64,000 bases of DNA from Mycobacterium sp. AZCC_0083 (lineage in GTDB: Bacteria; Actinomycetota; Actinomycetes; Mycobacteriales; Mycobacteriaceae): contig NZ_JACHGP010000007.1 of the NCBI RefSeq assembly GCF_014202335.1, positions 248,001-312,000 of the forward strand, written 5' to 3'. Each line of letters opens with the position of its first letter. Within the stretch, counting starts at the first letter, position 1. Below the pieces are notes generated by a model that ran no database searches, was not told the DNA's origin, and saw only the letters and a program-made list of their open reading frames with translations. Below are positions 1 through 7,736 of the stretch, piece after piece. The position numbers were made by a program, and so were the translations under genes.

Positions 1-2
1 AC

Positions 3-410
3 GCCGAGTCGGGCCGGGCGCACGGCATCACATCGCAGCAGGGACAGTTGCTGTGCGTTTTGATGGCGCAACCGTCCGGCATGCGCGAGTTGGGCGCGAC
101 ATTGGGACTAGCCAAGTCGAGCCTTACCGGCCTGGTAGACCGCACCGAGCGCAACGGCTTGGTGCGGCGCGAACCAGACCCACGCGACAACCGTGCGGTG
201 CGGGTCGCACTCACCCCGGACGGCAGCAAGCTGGCTGACGAGTTCTACGCAGAGACTTGCCGGCGGATCGAGAAGCTGCCGGTGAGGCTCACCGCCGCCG
301 AACGCCGCACGCTCGCAGGCCTCCTCGGACGCATCGTGGAAGACAACGAGGTCCCGGTGATCTTCCTGGAACTGGACGAAGGAGCCACCTCCACCGCACG
401 TGAGCACTAG
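3..410 (+). CDS. MarR-family transcriptional regulator, 5' end cut by window
   Basis: Reading is open from the left window edge, so the N-terminus is missing; the first ATG-like codons inside are not the real start. The visible 135 residues carry the winged helix-turn-helix of MarR proteins: a helix ending in LAKSSLTGLVDR followed by a wing with RREPDPRDNRAVRVALT, then the C-terminal dimerisation helices. MarR proteins bind palindromic operators as dimers and usually release them on binding a small ligand. Two 15-bp palindromes lie 39 bp downstream (449-485), between this gene and an LLM oxidoreductase, so it probably controls that downstream gene. Family call is secure; target is inferred. 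Confidence 0.88.
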   Translation, partial: AESGRAHGITSQQGQLLCVLMAQPSGMRELGATLGLAKSSLTGLVDRTERNGLVRREPDPRDNRAVRVALTPDGSKLADEFYAETCRRIEKLPVRLTAAERRTLAGLLGRIVEDNEVPVIFLELDEGATSTAREH

Positions 411-448
411 GACTCGCCGCCTCATCGCCGCATAGATAACGCATTGCA

Positions 449-485
449 GTTCGTAGTACGAACAATTATAGTTCGTACTACGAAC
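449..485. promoter_or_regulatory. Tandem 15-bp palindromes, probable MarR operator
   Basis: GTTCGTAGTACGAAC (449-463) and GTTCGTACTACGAAC (471-485) are each perfect palindromes around one central base and are reverse complements of each other. Their centres are 22 bp apart, about two helical turns, as expected for two dimers bound on one DNA face. The 7-bp spacer is AATTATA, the most AT-rich spot nearby. Position downstream of the MarR gene and upstream of the small ORF and LLM gene suggests it controls the latter. Confidence 0.75.
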
Positions 486-515
486 ACTAAGCGTGATCTA
501 CGGGAAGGTGTAATC

Positions 516-617
516 ATGAGTCGCACTGTCGCGGCTCTCCGCGGCGGTTATGGGGTTCGACGGGTCGCCAAGGCACTGGACGCCCTAACCGAGAAACCCA
601 CACCCAACCGGCCCTGA
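516..617 (+). CDS. Possible 33-residue leader or remnant peptide
   Basis: ATG at 516 follows a plausible ribosome binding site (GGAAGGTG, 503-510) and is read for 33 codons to TGA at 615-617. The peptide is basic (MSRTVAALRGGYGVRRVAKA at its N-terminus) and I do not recognise it. It sits directly after the tandem palindromes and 31 bp before the LLM gene, so it could be a translated leader, a small protein of the same message, or the remains of a longer gene. No membrane segment or cysteine is present. Confidence 0.35.
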   Translation: MSRTVAALRGGYGVRRVAKALDALTEKPTPNRP

Positions 618-648
618 CCCCACCATCGCGCACCGGAAAGGCAGGACA

Positions 649-1578
649 ATGTCCACACCAGAAGACGTCATCTTCGGCGTCGACGGCAATGACGGTATCG
701 ACGACGTTCCGCGGCTGCTGCGCCTAGCGGAGCAGGCCGACCGAGACGGGCTCGACATCGTGTCGCTGTCCGACCACCCCTACATCGGCGGGCGCCTGGA
801 CGCCTACGCCGCCGTCGGATTCATCCTCGGGCGAACCCGGCACATCTCGGGCGTCGTCAATGTCACCAACGTGCCACTCCGGCCTGCCCCCATGCTGGCG
901 CGGACGGTGACATCGCTATCGGCGCTGTCCAGTGGCCGCATCGTGCTCGGCATCGGCGCCGGCGGAATGTGGGATCGGATCGAAGACATGGGGGTGGTGC
1001 GGCTCTCACCGGGCGACGCCGTGAACGCCTTCGAAGAAGCGATCGGCGTCATCAAGATGCTGTCGGGTGGCGGCCCGCCCATCACCTACGAAGGCCGCTA
1101 TTGCCACTTGCACCAGATCGAGCCGGCCCCCGTGGCCGCACCCCCGGTGTGGACCGGATCGGTCGGCCCGAAATCGCTGGCCGCGACCGGCCGGGTGGCC
1201 GACGGCTGGATCCCCGGCCGTGCTGCTGATTGGCTCAGCGGGCGGTACCGGACGTCGCGGCCGATCATCGACGATGCGGCGCGGGCCGTGGGCCGTGATC
1301 CGCGAGAGATTCGCACGGTCTTCAATCTCCCAGGCCGCATCACCGACCGTCCACTGGCCGCCACCCGTGACCGCGACGGCCGCTGGGTCGGCGGATCCGT
1401 CGACCAGTGGATCGAGGAACTGACCGGCGCCGTGATCGAGCACGACGCGTCGGGCTTCATCCTCTTTTCGCCCAGTGGCGGCGCTCCGGACGACATCTCC
1501 CTCGGCCGCTGGGCAGGCGAGATCGCCCCAGCCGTCCGAGACACGACCGCGAGGGGAAACCCGAGATCGCCGCGCTGA
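649..1578 (+). CDS. LLM-class flavin/F420-dependent oxidoreductase
   Basis: 309 residues with the bacterial luciferase-like TIM-barrel pattern: an N-terminal beta strand, LAEQADRDGLDIVSLSDHPY around residues 27-45, the LSSGRIVLGIGAGG segment near residues 97-110 and VAAPPVWTGSVGPKSLA near 158-175. Members use reduced FMN or F420H2 to oxidise or reduce small organic substrates; the length and the short C-terminal half fit the F420/FMN single-domain group, and the cofactor cannot be decided here. It is the first gene after the MarR operator. ATG 649 follows GGAAAGGCAGG. Substrate unknown. Confidence 0.82.
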   Translation: MSTPEDVIFGVDGNDGIDDVPRLLRLAEQADRDGLDIVSLSDHPYIGGRLDAYAAVGFILGRTRHISGVVNVTNVPLRPAPMLARTVTSLSALSSGRIVLGIGAGGMWDRIEDMGVVRLSPGDAVNAFEEAIGVIKMLSGGGPPITYEGRYCHLHQIEPAPVAAPPVWTGSVGPKSLAATGRVADGWIPGRAADWLSGRYRTSRPIIDDAARAVGRDPREIRTVFNLPGRITDRPLAATRDRDGRWVGGSVDQWIEELTGAVIEHDASGFILFSPSGGAPDDISLGRWAGEIAPAVRDTTARGNPRSPR

Positions 1579-1603
1579 CGGCGCCGAGGGTTCCCGCTGC
1601 GCG

Positions 1604-2254
1604 TCACAGTGAGTCAGAGTGCCGGAACCTGTCAGTGGAGGATTGCGCGAAGGCGTCGAGCCGCTGTTGTTTGGTGCGCTGCAGGTGGCCGGTGATGGCC
1701 TTGCGGGCGGTGGCACCGTCACCCACCTCGATCGCGTCGAGGATGGCGCGATGTTCGTCGGCGACGACGGCGAGGTCGTCGTGATGGTGAGCGTCGCGGT
1801 CGTAGACGCGGAGGCGGGCGACCAAGTTGGCGAGGGTCTCGCGCAGGGTCGAATTGTGCGACGCGGACCACAGCACCTCGTGCCATTGCGAGTTGAGATG
1901 CCTTGCGACCGTGACGTCTTCTTCCTCGCACGCCTGCCGATGCAGTTGCACGAGTTGGGCGAGTTGTAGATCCGTCCGGCGGGTCGATGCCGCTTCGGCT
2001 GCGGCTTGCTCGAGGACGATCCGCACGTCGTAGATTTCAATGACGTCGTCGGGCGCACCCGAGCGGATGCGGTATCCACGCACCGCCCTGGTGATCAGAC
2101 CCTCCTGTTCCAGCCGGTTGAGCGCCTCACGGACGGGTGTCCTCGAGACTCCGTACGCCGTCGTGAGGGCGCTTTCACTCAGTGGTTCCTCTGGGGAGAA
2201 CCGACCCGCAAGCAGATCAGCGCGAAGCACGCTGTGAAAGGGCGTCCGGTGCAC
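1604..2254 (-). CDS. GntR-family regulator, FadR/FCD subfamily
   Basis: 216 residues. The N-terminal winged helix contains the GntR signature (AGRFSPEEPLSESALTTAYG, then VSRTPVREALNRLEQEGLI), and the rest is the all-helical FCD effector domain with the metal-binding pattern typical of VanR/FadR-like proteins (DVRIVLEQAAAEAAS; NSQWHEVLW; DEHRAILDAIEVGD). GTG start at 2254 is preceded by CGGAGG at ideal spacing. It is divergent from the ykoE-type transporter operon and a matching palindrome lies in the shared 146-bp gap, so it very likely represses that operon and itself until a carboxylate-type ligand binds. Confidence 0.9.
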   Translation of the reverse strand: MHRTPFHSVLRADLLAGRFSPEEPLSESALTTAYGVSRTPVREALNRLEQEGLITRAVRGYRIRSGAPDDVIEIYDVRIVLEQAAAEAASTRRTDLQLAQLVQLHRQACEEEDVTVARHLNSQWHEVLWSASHNSTLRETLANLVARLRVYDRDAHHHDDLAVVADEHRAILDAIEVGDGATARKAITGHLQRTKQQRLDAFAQSSTDRFRHSDSL

Positions 2255-2300
2255 TCGACCTCCGTTCGATCGTTCACCCGAGAATACCGATAGGCGTTAG

Positions 2301-2310
2301 ATGTATACAT
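2301..2310. promoter_or_regulatory. ATGTATACAT palindrome, likely GntR/FCD operator
   Basis: A perfect 10-bp palindrome of the TNGTATACNA type bound by many FCD-type GntR regulators. It lies between the divergent GntR gene (start 2254) and the transporter operon (start 2401). The surrounding 2290-2340 is unusually AT-rich for this window. No thiamine-pyrophosphate riboswitch core is visible in 2255-2400. Confidence 0.7.
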
Positions 2311-2400
2311 AAAATACTCATAGCGAGTTCAACTAGCGCTCATTGCATTTGGGCGTTCCATACTGACCGCTCCAGCGCACCGTCACGAAGGAATACCCCC

Positions 2401-3051
2401 ATGAGTCGTCCACACAACGACACGACCACCGCAGACTCAGTTGAACGCGTGAAGAGCACGCCGGTGGTTCGGTGGCGGATCGTCGACATCGTCGTCGCCA
2501 GCGTGCTCGCAGTGGCCGCAGGCCTCGTCTTCGTCCTCTGGAACATCGCGTCCAACCCGATCAGCGCACCACTCGGCGCGCTACTTCCCGGCCTGCAAGC
2601 CTTGGCCGGGGGCGGCTGGCTCTTCGCCGCCGTGCTCGTTGCGCTGGTGATTCGCAAACCGGGCGCGGCGCTGTACGGAGAGATCGTCGCCGCATCGGTC
2701 TCCGCACTGGTCGGCAATCAATGGGGGGTTCTCACACTGGAATCGGGCCTCGTTCAGGGCGTGGGTGCGGAACTCGTGTTCGCGGTCTTCCTCTACCGCA
2801 GGTGGAATCTCCCCGTCGCCCTGCTCGCCGGGGCCGTCGCCGGCCTCGCCCTCGCCATCAACGACCTCATCCTCTGGTACCCCGGATCGGCCGTCGCGTT
2901 CTCGGCCATCTACACCGTCTCCGCCATCGTCTCCGGTGTCGTGCTCGCCGGACTGCTGTCCTGGTTCGTGGTCAGAGGGCTGGCCAAGACCGGCGCATTG
3001 AGCCGATTCGAGTCAGGCAGAGTCGCGCTGCGGCGCCACGACGCGCAGTGA
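2401..3051 (+). CDS. ECF transporter substrate-binding membrane protein, YkoE type
   Basis: 216 residues with about five to six hydrophobic membrane segments (first at residues 28-46, then near 55-80, 85-110, 115-130, 135-150 and 165-190) and the YkoE-type sequence pattern (GALLPGLQALAGGGWLFAA; GEIVAASVSALVGNQWG). YkoE is the S component of the YkoEDC ECF importer assigned to hydroxymethylpyrimidine or a related thiamine precursor. ATG 2401 follows GAAGGA; an in-frame reading extends upstream but has no binding site. It overlaps the ATPase gene by GTGA. The family assignment is good; the actual ligand in this operon is inferred and may differ. Confidence 0.85.
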   Translation: MSRPHNDTTTADSVERVKSTPVVRWRIVDIVVASVLAVAAGLVFVLWNIASNPISAPLGALLPGLQALAGGGWLFAAVLVALVIRKPGAALYGEIVAASVSALVGNQWGVLTLESGLVQGVGAELVFAVFLYRRWNLPVALLAGAVAGLALAINDLILWYPGSAVAFSAIYTVSAIVSGVVLAGLLSWFVVRGLAKTGALSRFESGRVALRRHDAQ

Positions 3052-4544
3052 GCTCACCTGCCGTTGTGTCCCGCGGCGCCGCCGTCGCGGCCGCGGGTTG
3101 GGGTTGGCGTCATGCGGGACGCCCCGATTGGGCAGTGCACAACCTCGAGTTGGCCATCACCCCTGGCGAGCGCGTATTGCTTCTCGGTCCGTCGGGGGCG
3201 GGAAAATCTACGCTATTGCACGGTCTCGCAGGTCTTCTCGGCGGCGCGGACGACGGGCAGGAGGTGGGGCGCCTGCTGGTCGACGGCGCTCCTCCCAACC
3301 AGCAGCGGTCGCACATCGGCATGGTGCTGCAGGACCCTGATTCCCAGGTGATCCTGTCGCGCGTCGGTGACGACGTCGCCTTCGGCATGGAGAACTTCAA
3401 CGTTCCCCGAGAACAGATCTGGCCCCGCGTCAGCGAGGCGCTCCGCTCCGTCGGCCTGCAGGTGCCGCTCGACCACGACACCTCTCATCTCTCGGGTGGC
3501 CAGAAGCAGCGTCTGGCTCTCGCAGGTGTGATCGCGATGAATCCCGGCCTGATCTTGCTGGACGAGCCGACCGCCAATCTCGATCCAGCCGGTGTCATCG
3601 AGGTGCGCGACGCCATCCACGCCACGGCCAACCGGACCGGGGCGACAGTGGTCGTCATCGAACACCGCACCGAGGTCTGGCTACCCGTGGTCGATCGGGT
3701 CATCGTCCTCGGCTCTGCGGGCGAGGTCGTCGCCGACGGAGCGCCGGACAGGATCATCGGGCGCGAACACGACTACTTGACGAGGTCCGGCGTGTGGGTC
3801 CCAGGGGCGCCTGCACCCGAGCTCACCCGCCACCGGTCGACCCGTACCGGGAGCTTGCTCTCTGCGGCCGACCTGTCGCTCGGGTACCGCTCCGAACCCC
3901 ACCTTCACTCGGGCCTGAACTTCGAAATCGCCAGGGGCAGAACCACAGTCGTCACAGGACCGAACGGAGCGGGAAAGTCGACCCTGGCGCTCACGCTCGG
4001 TGGCCTGATTCCCCCCGCGCGCGGACGAATCGAAGCGAATGACACGTTCGCCCCGTCTCTGAATCGCCGGGAGCCCATCCGCTGGCGGTCCAACGAGTTG
4101 CTCAGCCGGATCGGCAGCGTCTTTCAGGATCCCGAGCACCAGTTCCTCAAGGGCACGGTCCGGGAAGAACTCGCGCTCGGACCGCACGCGCTCAAACGCC
4201 GTCGCAACGAAACCGCCGTGCTCACCGACGAACTGCTCGAACGGCTCCGGCTCAGCCACCTCGCCGAAGTGAATCCCTACACGCTGTCCGGCGGAGAGAA
4301 GCGGCGACTCTCGGTCGCCACCGTGCTCGCCACCAGACCCGAGCTCATCGTGCTCGACGAGCCGACGTTCGGACAGGACCGTCGTACCTGGGAGGAGCTG
4401 ATTCGACTGGTCGCGGAGCTCGCCGACGGTGGTACCGCGATCGTGGCCATTACCCACGATCTCGACTTCGCGGCCGCGCTCGCCGACGACGAGATCGCGC
4501 TGCCAGCTTGGGAATCGGCGACAGCCACGGGCAGCGCCCGATGA
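3048..4544 (+). CDS. ECF transporter duplicated ATPase, YkoD type
   Basis: 498 residues with two complete ABC ATPase domains in one chain. Domain 1: Walker A GPSGAGKST near residues 47-55, signature LSGGQKQR, Walker B LILLDEPT. Domain 2: Walker A GPNGAGKST near residue 305, signature LSGGEKRR, Walker B LIVLDEPT. This fused arrangement is typical of YkoD and powers the YkoE/YkoC importer at the inner face of the membrane. GTG 3048 overlaps the stop of ykoE (GTGA), which fixes the start; a longer in-frame reading runs back over ykoE and is not used. Confidence 0.9.
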   Translation: MSSPAVVSRGAAVAAAGWGWRHAGRPDWAVHNLELAITPGERVLLLGPSGAGKSTLLHGLAGLLGGADDGQEVGRLLVDGAPPNQQRSHIGMVLQDPDSQVILSRVGDDVAFGMENFNVPREQIWPRVSEALRSVGLQVPLDHDTSHLSGGQKQRLALAGVIAMNPGLILLDEPTANLDPAGVIEVRDAIHATANRTGATVVVIEHRTEVWLPVVDRVIVLGSAGEVVADGAPDRIIGREHDYLTRSGVWVPGAPAPELTRHRSTRTGSLLSAADLSLGYRSEPHLHSGLNFEIARGRTTVVTGPNGAGKSTLALTLGGLIPPARGRIEANDTFAPSLNRREPIRWRSNELLSRIGSVFQDPEHQFLKGTVREELALGPHALKRRRNETAVLTDELLERLRLSHLAEVNPYTLSGGEKRRLSVATVLATRPELIVLDEPTFGQDRRTWEELIRLVAELADGGTAIVAITHDLDFAAALADDEIALPAWESATATGSAR

Positions 4545-5320
4545 CGGCCGCCGTCACCGCAGGCGCTGAGGCAAGACCGTTGAATCCGGTCGCGAAGGTA
4601 TTGACTGCCCTGGTGATCGCAGCCGCGCTCGTACTGAGCGTGGACTGGGTGTCTGCCCTGACCGCCCTAGTGCTGGAAATCGTGCTGATCTTCGTGCTCG
4701 GGGTCCGGTTGCGGCCCTTCCTCGTTCGCGCAGGGGTGATCGTCATCGGCGCTGGGCTCACGGCGGTGACGGTCCTGCTCTACGGCGAGCCGAGCGGCAC
4801 GGTGCACTGGCATTTCCTCCTCGTCAACGTCAGTGACGGATCCATCGGGCTTGCTCTCGCGACCTTCCTTCGCGTCCTGGCCATCGCGCTGCCCTCGGTC
4901 TTCCTGTTCGTCGATGTCGAACCCACCGAACTCGCCGACGGGCTGGGGCAGGTACTCAAGCTTCCTGCCCGATTCGTACTCGGCGCCCTTGCCGGCCTTC
5001 GTCTCATCGGTCTGCTCGGCCAGGACTGGCAGTACCTTGGCTACGCCCGCCGCGCGCGTGGCGTCGCCGACCACGCGCGATTGCGCCGTACGACTGGCCA
5101 GGCGTTTGCGCTGCTGGTGTTCGCCGTGCGTCGGGGGTCGAAGCTCGCCACCGCGATGGAAGCGCGCGGATTCGGCGCGTATCCGACGCGGACCTGGGCC
5201 AGACCCTCGACCTTCGGGCGGCGCGAGATCATTCTCGTCGGCGCGGGTATCGTCATTGCGGCCGTGGCGATCTCGGTGTCCGTCGGGGCCGGAGCTTGGA
5301 ACTTCATTGGCACTCGATGA
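4541..5320 (+). CDS. ECF transporter T component, YkoC/CbiQ type
   Basis: 259 residues of the EcfT family. It has four to five membrane segments (about residues 18-50, 55-85, 100-125, and a C-terminal one near 235-255) and a cytoplasmic coupling region with two arginine-containing motifs, ARRARG near residue 169 and AMEARGFGAY near 206, which contact the two ATPases. It completes the YkoE-YkoD-YkoC importer. ATG 4541 overlaps the preceding stop (ATGA). Confidence 0.88.
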   Translation: MTAAVTAGAEARPLNPVAKVLTALVIAAALVLSVDWVSALTALVLEIVLIFVLGVRLRPFLVRAGVIVIGAGLTAVTVLLYGEPSGTVHWHFLLVNVSDGSIGLALATFLRVLAIALPSVFLFVDVEPTELADGLGQVLKLPARFVLGALAGLRLIGLLGQDWQYLGYARRARGVADHARLRRTTGQAFALLVFAVRRGSKLATAMEARGFGAYPTRTWARPSTFGRREIILVGAGIVIAAVAISVSVGAGAWNFIGTR

Positions 5321-5870
5321 GGTCTTGCGTCTGCTGCACGAGTCCGCGGCCACGACGGTACTAATCGACGGGCGCTCCGGATCGGGCAAAACGACGTTGG
5401 CGACACAGCTCTGCCGGGATTGGTCCGACAGCGTGCTGGTCCGGCTCGACGACGTCTACCCCGGCTGGGACGGCCTCAGCTGGGCCTCCGAACACATCCA
5501 GTCGGCACTGCTCCGCCCCAGGGCCAAGGGCCGTCCTGGACGCTGGCGCAGCTGGGAGTGGGACGAGCAACGCCCCGGCGCTTGGCGCACTGTCCAGCCA
5601 GGGCAACTCCTCGTTGTCGAGGGGGTGGGTGCGCTCACCCCGGCCAGCCGGTTACTCGCCGACCTCGCCATCTGGGTCGACGCCGACGACGCCGACCGCA
5701 AGCGCCGGGCACTGCGCCGGGACGGCGAAACCTACCTGCCGCACTGGGATCGGTGGGCGGCCCAGGAAGACGACTTCATCGCCCGGTACGACCCGCAGCG
5801 CAGCGCCGATCTGATCGCCGCGCCCGCAGCGGATGGATTCATGCTGGTAGCAGCGGAGAGGACGCCATGA
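5307..5870 (+). CDS. P-loop small-molecule kinase, uridine-kinase-like
   Basis: 187 residues. Walker A DGRSGSGKTTLA lies near residues 20-31, followed by VRLDDVYPGWDGL (the substrate/metal loop of uridine kinase-like proteins), LLVVEGVGAL (Walker B-like) and a lid-like DRKRRALRRDGETY. The protein probably phosphorylates the small molecule brought in by the YkoEDC importer, a common trapping strategy; nucleoside or pyrimidine alcohol substrates are both possible. The only usable start is TTG 5307, which overlaps ykoC by 14 bp; no ATG or GTG occurs before the P-loop. It overlaps the next gene by ATGA. Confidence 0.72.
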   Translation: MALDEVLRLLHESAATTVLIDGRSGSGKTTLATQLCRDWSDSVLVRLDDVYPGWDGLSWASEHIQSALLRPRAKGRPGRWRSWEWDEQRPGAWRTVQPGQLLVVEGVGALTPASRLLADLAIWVDADDADRKRRALRRDGETYLPHWDRWAAQEDDFIARYDPQRSADLIAAPAADGFMLVAAERTP

Positions 5871-6793
5871 CCACACGACTTTCCCTTGCCCTCGAATACT
5901 TCCATCCCTGGCCGAACTCGGCTGGGTTCTACGTCGCCCGTCACCACGGGTGGTACGCCGACGCAGGTATCGAGCTGCAGATCCGGACCGTCGACCCAGG
6001 GATCGGTGACGGGCTCGAACACCTTCAGCGCCAATTGGTTGATCTTGCAGTGTTTCCCACGAACCGACTGCTGGTCCGCGTCGAGGACGGCGCGTCGCTG
6101 CGGGCGCTCGCCGCGATCAACCAGCGCGGGCTCGAGACGGTCCGCACCTTGGAGAGCAGTGGGATTCACACACTCGCCGAACTCGCAGGACGGCGCCTGG
6201 CCCTCAACCCCACACCGCGCGGATTGGCCATGGTGCGCGACCTGGTGCGCGGGGCGGGAGGCGAACCCGACGACGTCATCCTGGTGGACGTCGGCGCGCG
6301 CGAACTGACCAGTGAGGAGCTCGCGGGCGGCGCGGCGGATGCCACGTTCGGGTCGTACTGGGCGTGGGACATCCTGCTCAACGAACACCCGGACCGACCG
6401 GAAAGGGTCTGGCGCGTCGACGACGAGCTTCCCTTCAGTTACCACAGCTACTTGCTAGGGGGGCGAGCCGAATTCGCCGAACGACAACCGGACCTGTCGG
6501 CAGAGTTCCTCGCGGTCACCGACCGCGGCTTTCGCTTCGCAGCGGATCATCCCGCCGAAACGGTCGAAGTGCTGCGCGGCGTCACGCCGTACTTCACCGA
6601 CGACGTGCTCACCCGATCGCTGGAAGCGATCTCCGGTACATGGTTCCACGACGGGGCGTGGGGAACGATCCGCCGTGACCTCGTCGAGCCGTACGCCCAC
6701 TGGCTCGCCGAGCACCGCATCCTCGCTTCACCGGAGCGGTGGCACGAAGCGTTCCTCGACGCCACGACCGCTGGAGCCGGCACCACGACATGA
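5867..6793 (+). CDS. NMT1/THI5-domain protein without signal peptide
   Basis: 308 residues of the periplasmic-binding-protein fold that covers ThiY and yeast THI5 (LSLALEYFHPWPNSAGFYVA at residues 5-24, then GDGLEHLQRQLVDLAVFPTN, and a hinge near GGAADATFGSYWAW). In bacteria ThiY is a lipoprotein that binds formyl-aminopyrimidine for an ABC importer. Here the chain begins MTTRLSLAL, has no hydrophobic leader and no cysteine at all, so it is neither a lipoprotein nor a THI5-type enzyme with the CCCxC motif. It probably acts inside the cell. ATG 5867 overlaps the kinase stop (ATGA). Role in the operon is open. Confidence 0.78.
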   Translation: MTTRLSLALEYFHPWPNSAGFYVARHHGWYADAGIELQIRTVDPGIGDGLEHLQRQLVDLAVFPTNRLLVRVEDGASLRALAAINQRGLETVRTLESSGIHTLAELAGRRLALNPTPRGLAMVRDLVRGAGGEPDDVILVDVGARELTSEELAGGAADATFGSYWAWDILLNEHPDRPERVWRVDDELPFSYHSYLLGGRAEFAERQPDLSAEFLAVTDRGFRFAADHPAETVEVLRGVTPYFTDDVLTRSLEAISGTWFHDGAWGTIRRDLVEPYAHWLAEHRILASPERWHEAFLDATTAGAGTTT

Positions 6794-7650
6794 GCCGAGA
6801 GCCGTTCATCTCGGCGCATGCACTGGACCAGATGCGGACCAGCGCTGCGCCACCCGTGATCTTCGATGCCACCCTGGTGTTGCACAAGGCGCGCTTCGAC
6901 GGCGACTTCCACGCCGAGAGCGGACGCTCACGTTGGGAGGAAGCACACGTCCCGGGATCGGTGCACGTCGAGGTGGACACCGAACTGTCGGTGCCCGACT
7001 CCACTCACGACCGGCATCCGCCACCTCAGGTACTGGCCGACACCCTCGCTCGGTTGGGCGTCGGCCAAGAGACGCCAGTCGTGGTCTACGACAGCACCGG
7101 TGGACTGTGGGCGGCGCGGGTCTGGTACCTGCTGCGCTGGATTGGCGTGCCGGTCGGGGTGCTGGACGGCGGGCTGACCGGATGGCGAGAGTCTGGACTG
7201 CCCGTCGAATCGGGCCTGCGACCCGAGTCCGTGCCCGTCTCGAGGTGGGAGGCACGTGTGGCCTACCACGCCTGGATCGACAAGGACGAACTACTCCAGT
7301 TCGGCGAGTTCAGCGGAAATCTCGTCTGCGGCTTGTCATCTGCCTCATTCAGCGGGTCTGAGCCGACTCGATACTCCCGCCGCGGCCACATCCCTGGCAG
7401 CATCAACGTCCCTGCACGCTCTCTGTTCGACGACTCTGGCTTCATCAGGTCCAGGGCCGAGGTCACCGCGCGTTACCGTGACGCGGACGTCGACCTCGAC
7501 ACTGAGTTGCTTCTGTACTGCGGAGGTGGCATCTCGGCGGCCGCGAACGCGCTCGCGCTGTCGTCGATCGGGTTCCAGCACGCGCGGGTCTACGACGGGT
7601 CGCTCGAGGAATGGAGTGCAGACCCCGATCTGCCACTGATCGTCTCCTAG
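6790..7650 (+). CDS. Thiosulfate/3-mercaptopyruvate sulfurtransferase (two rhodanese domains)
   Basis: 286 residues with two rhodanese domains. The N-terminal domain (about 20-140) keeps the HVPGSVHVEVDTELS pattern but has Asp (D101 in VVVYDSTGG) where a catalytic Cys could stand, so it is structural. The C-terminal domain (about 155-280) carries the active loop with Cys244 in CGGGIS. It moves sulfane sulfur from thiosulfate or mercaptopyruvate to a thiol acceptor. ATG 6790 overlaps the previous stop (ATGA), making it the last gene of the importer operon. In this setting it may supply or detoxify sulfur released by the neighbouring monooxygenases. Confidence 0.88.
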   Translation: MSREPFISAHALDQMRTSAAPPVIFDATLVLHKARFDGDFHAESGRSRWEEAHVPGSVHVEVDTELSVPDSTHDRHPPPQVLADTLARLGVGQETPVVVYDSTGGLWAARVWYLLRWIGVPVGVLDGGLTGWRESGLPVESGLRPESVPVSRWEARVAYHAWIDKDELLQFGEFSGNLVCGLSSASFSGSEPTRYSRRGHIPGSINVPARSLFDDSGFIRSRAEVTARYRDADVDLDTELLLYCGGGISAAANALALSSIGFQHARVYDGSLEEWSADPDLPLIVS

Positions 7651-7724
7651 AACTCCCTCGTTCGAAGCACGCCCGGCCAGAATCAGCGTGACCACAATCA
7701 TCTGCTCGGCCAGCGTTGCCGCCC

Positions 7725-7730
7725 TACCGT
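7725..7730 (+). promoter_or_regulatory. -10 element TACCGT of a probable leaderless transcript
   Basis: TACCGT fits the mycobacterial TANNNT -10 hexamer and ends 6 nt before GTG 7737, the expected distance to a transcription start at the G. No ribosome binding site precedes this GTG, which supports leaderless initiation and separates this gene from the operon ending at 7650. Confidence 0.5.
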
Positions 7731-7736
7731 TCACCC

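Noticed and set aside
1006..2079. Long minus-strand reading of 357 codons
   Set aside because: It is antisense to the LLM gene and runs across the GntR gene in another frame, with Arg/Pro/Ser-rich sequence typical of GC-rich shadow frames.
2255..2400. Possible thiamine-pyrophosphate riboswitch before the YkoE-type gene
   Set aside because: The conserved aptamer segments (CTGAGA and the GGATAATGCCAGC-like helix) are not visible; a GntR palindrome is present instead.
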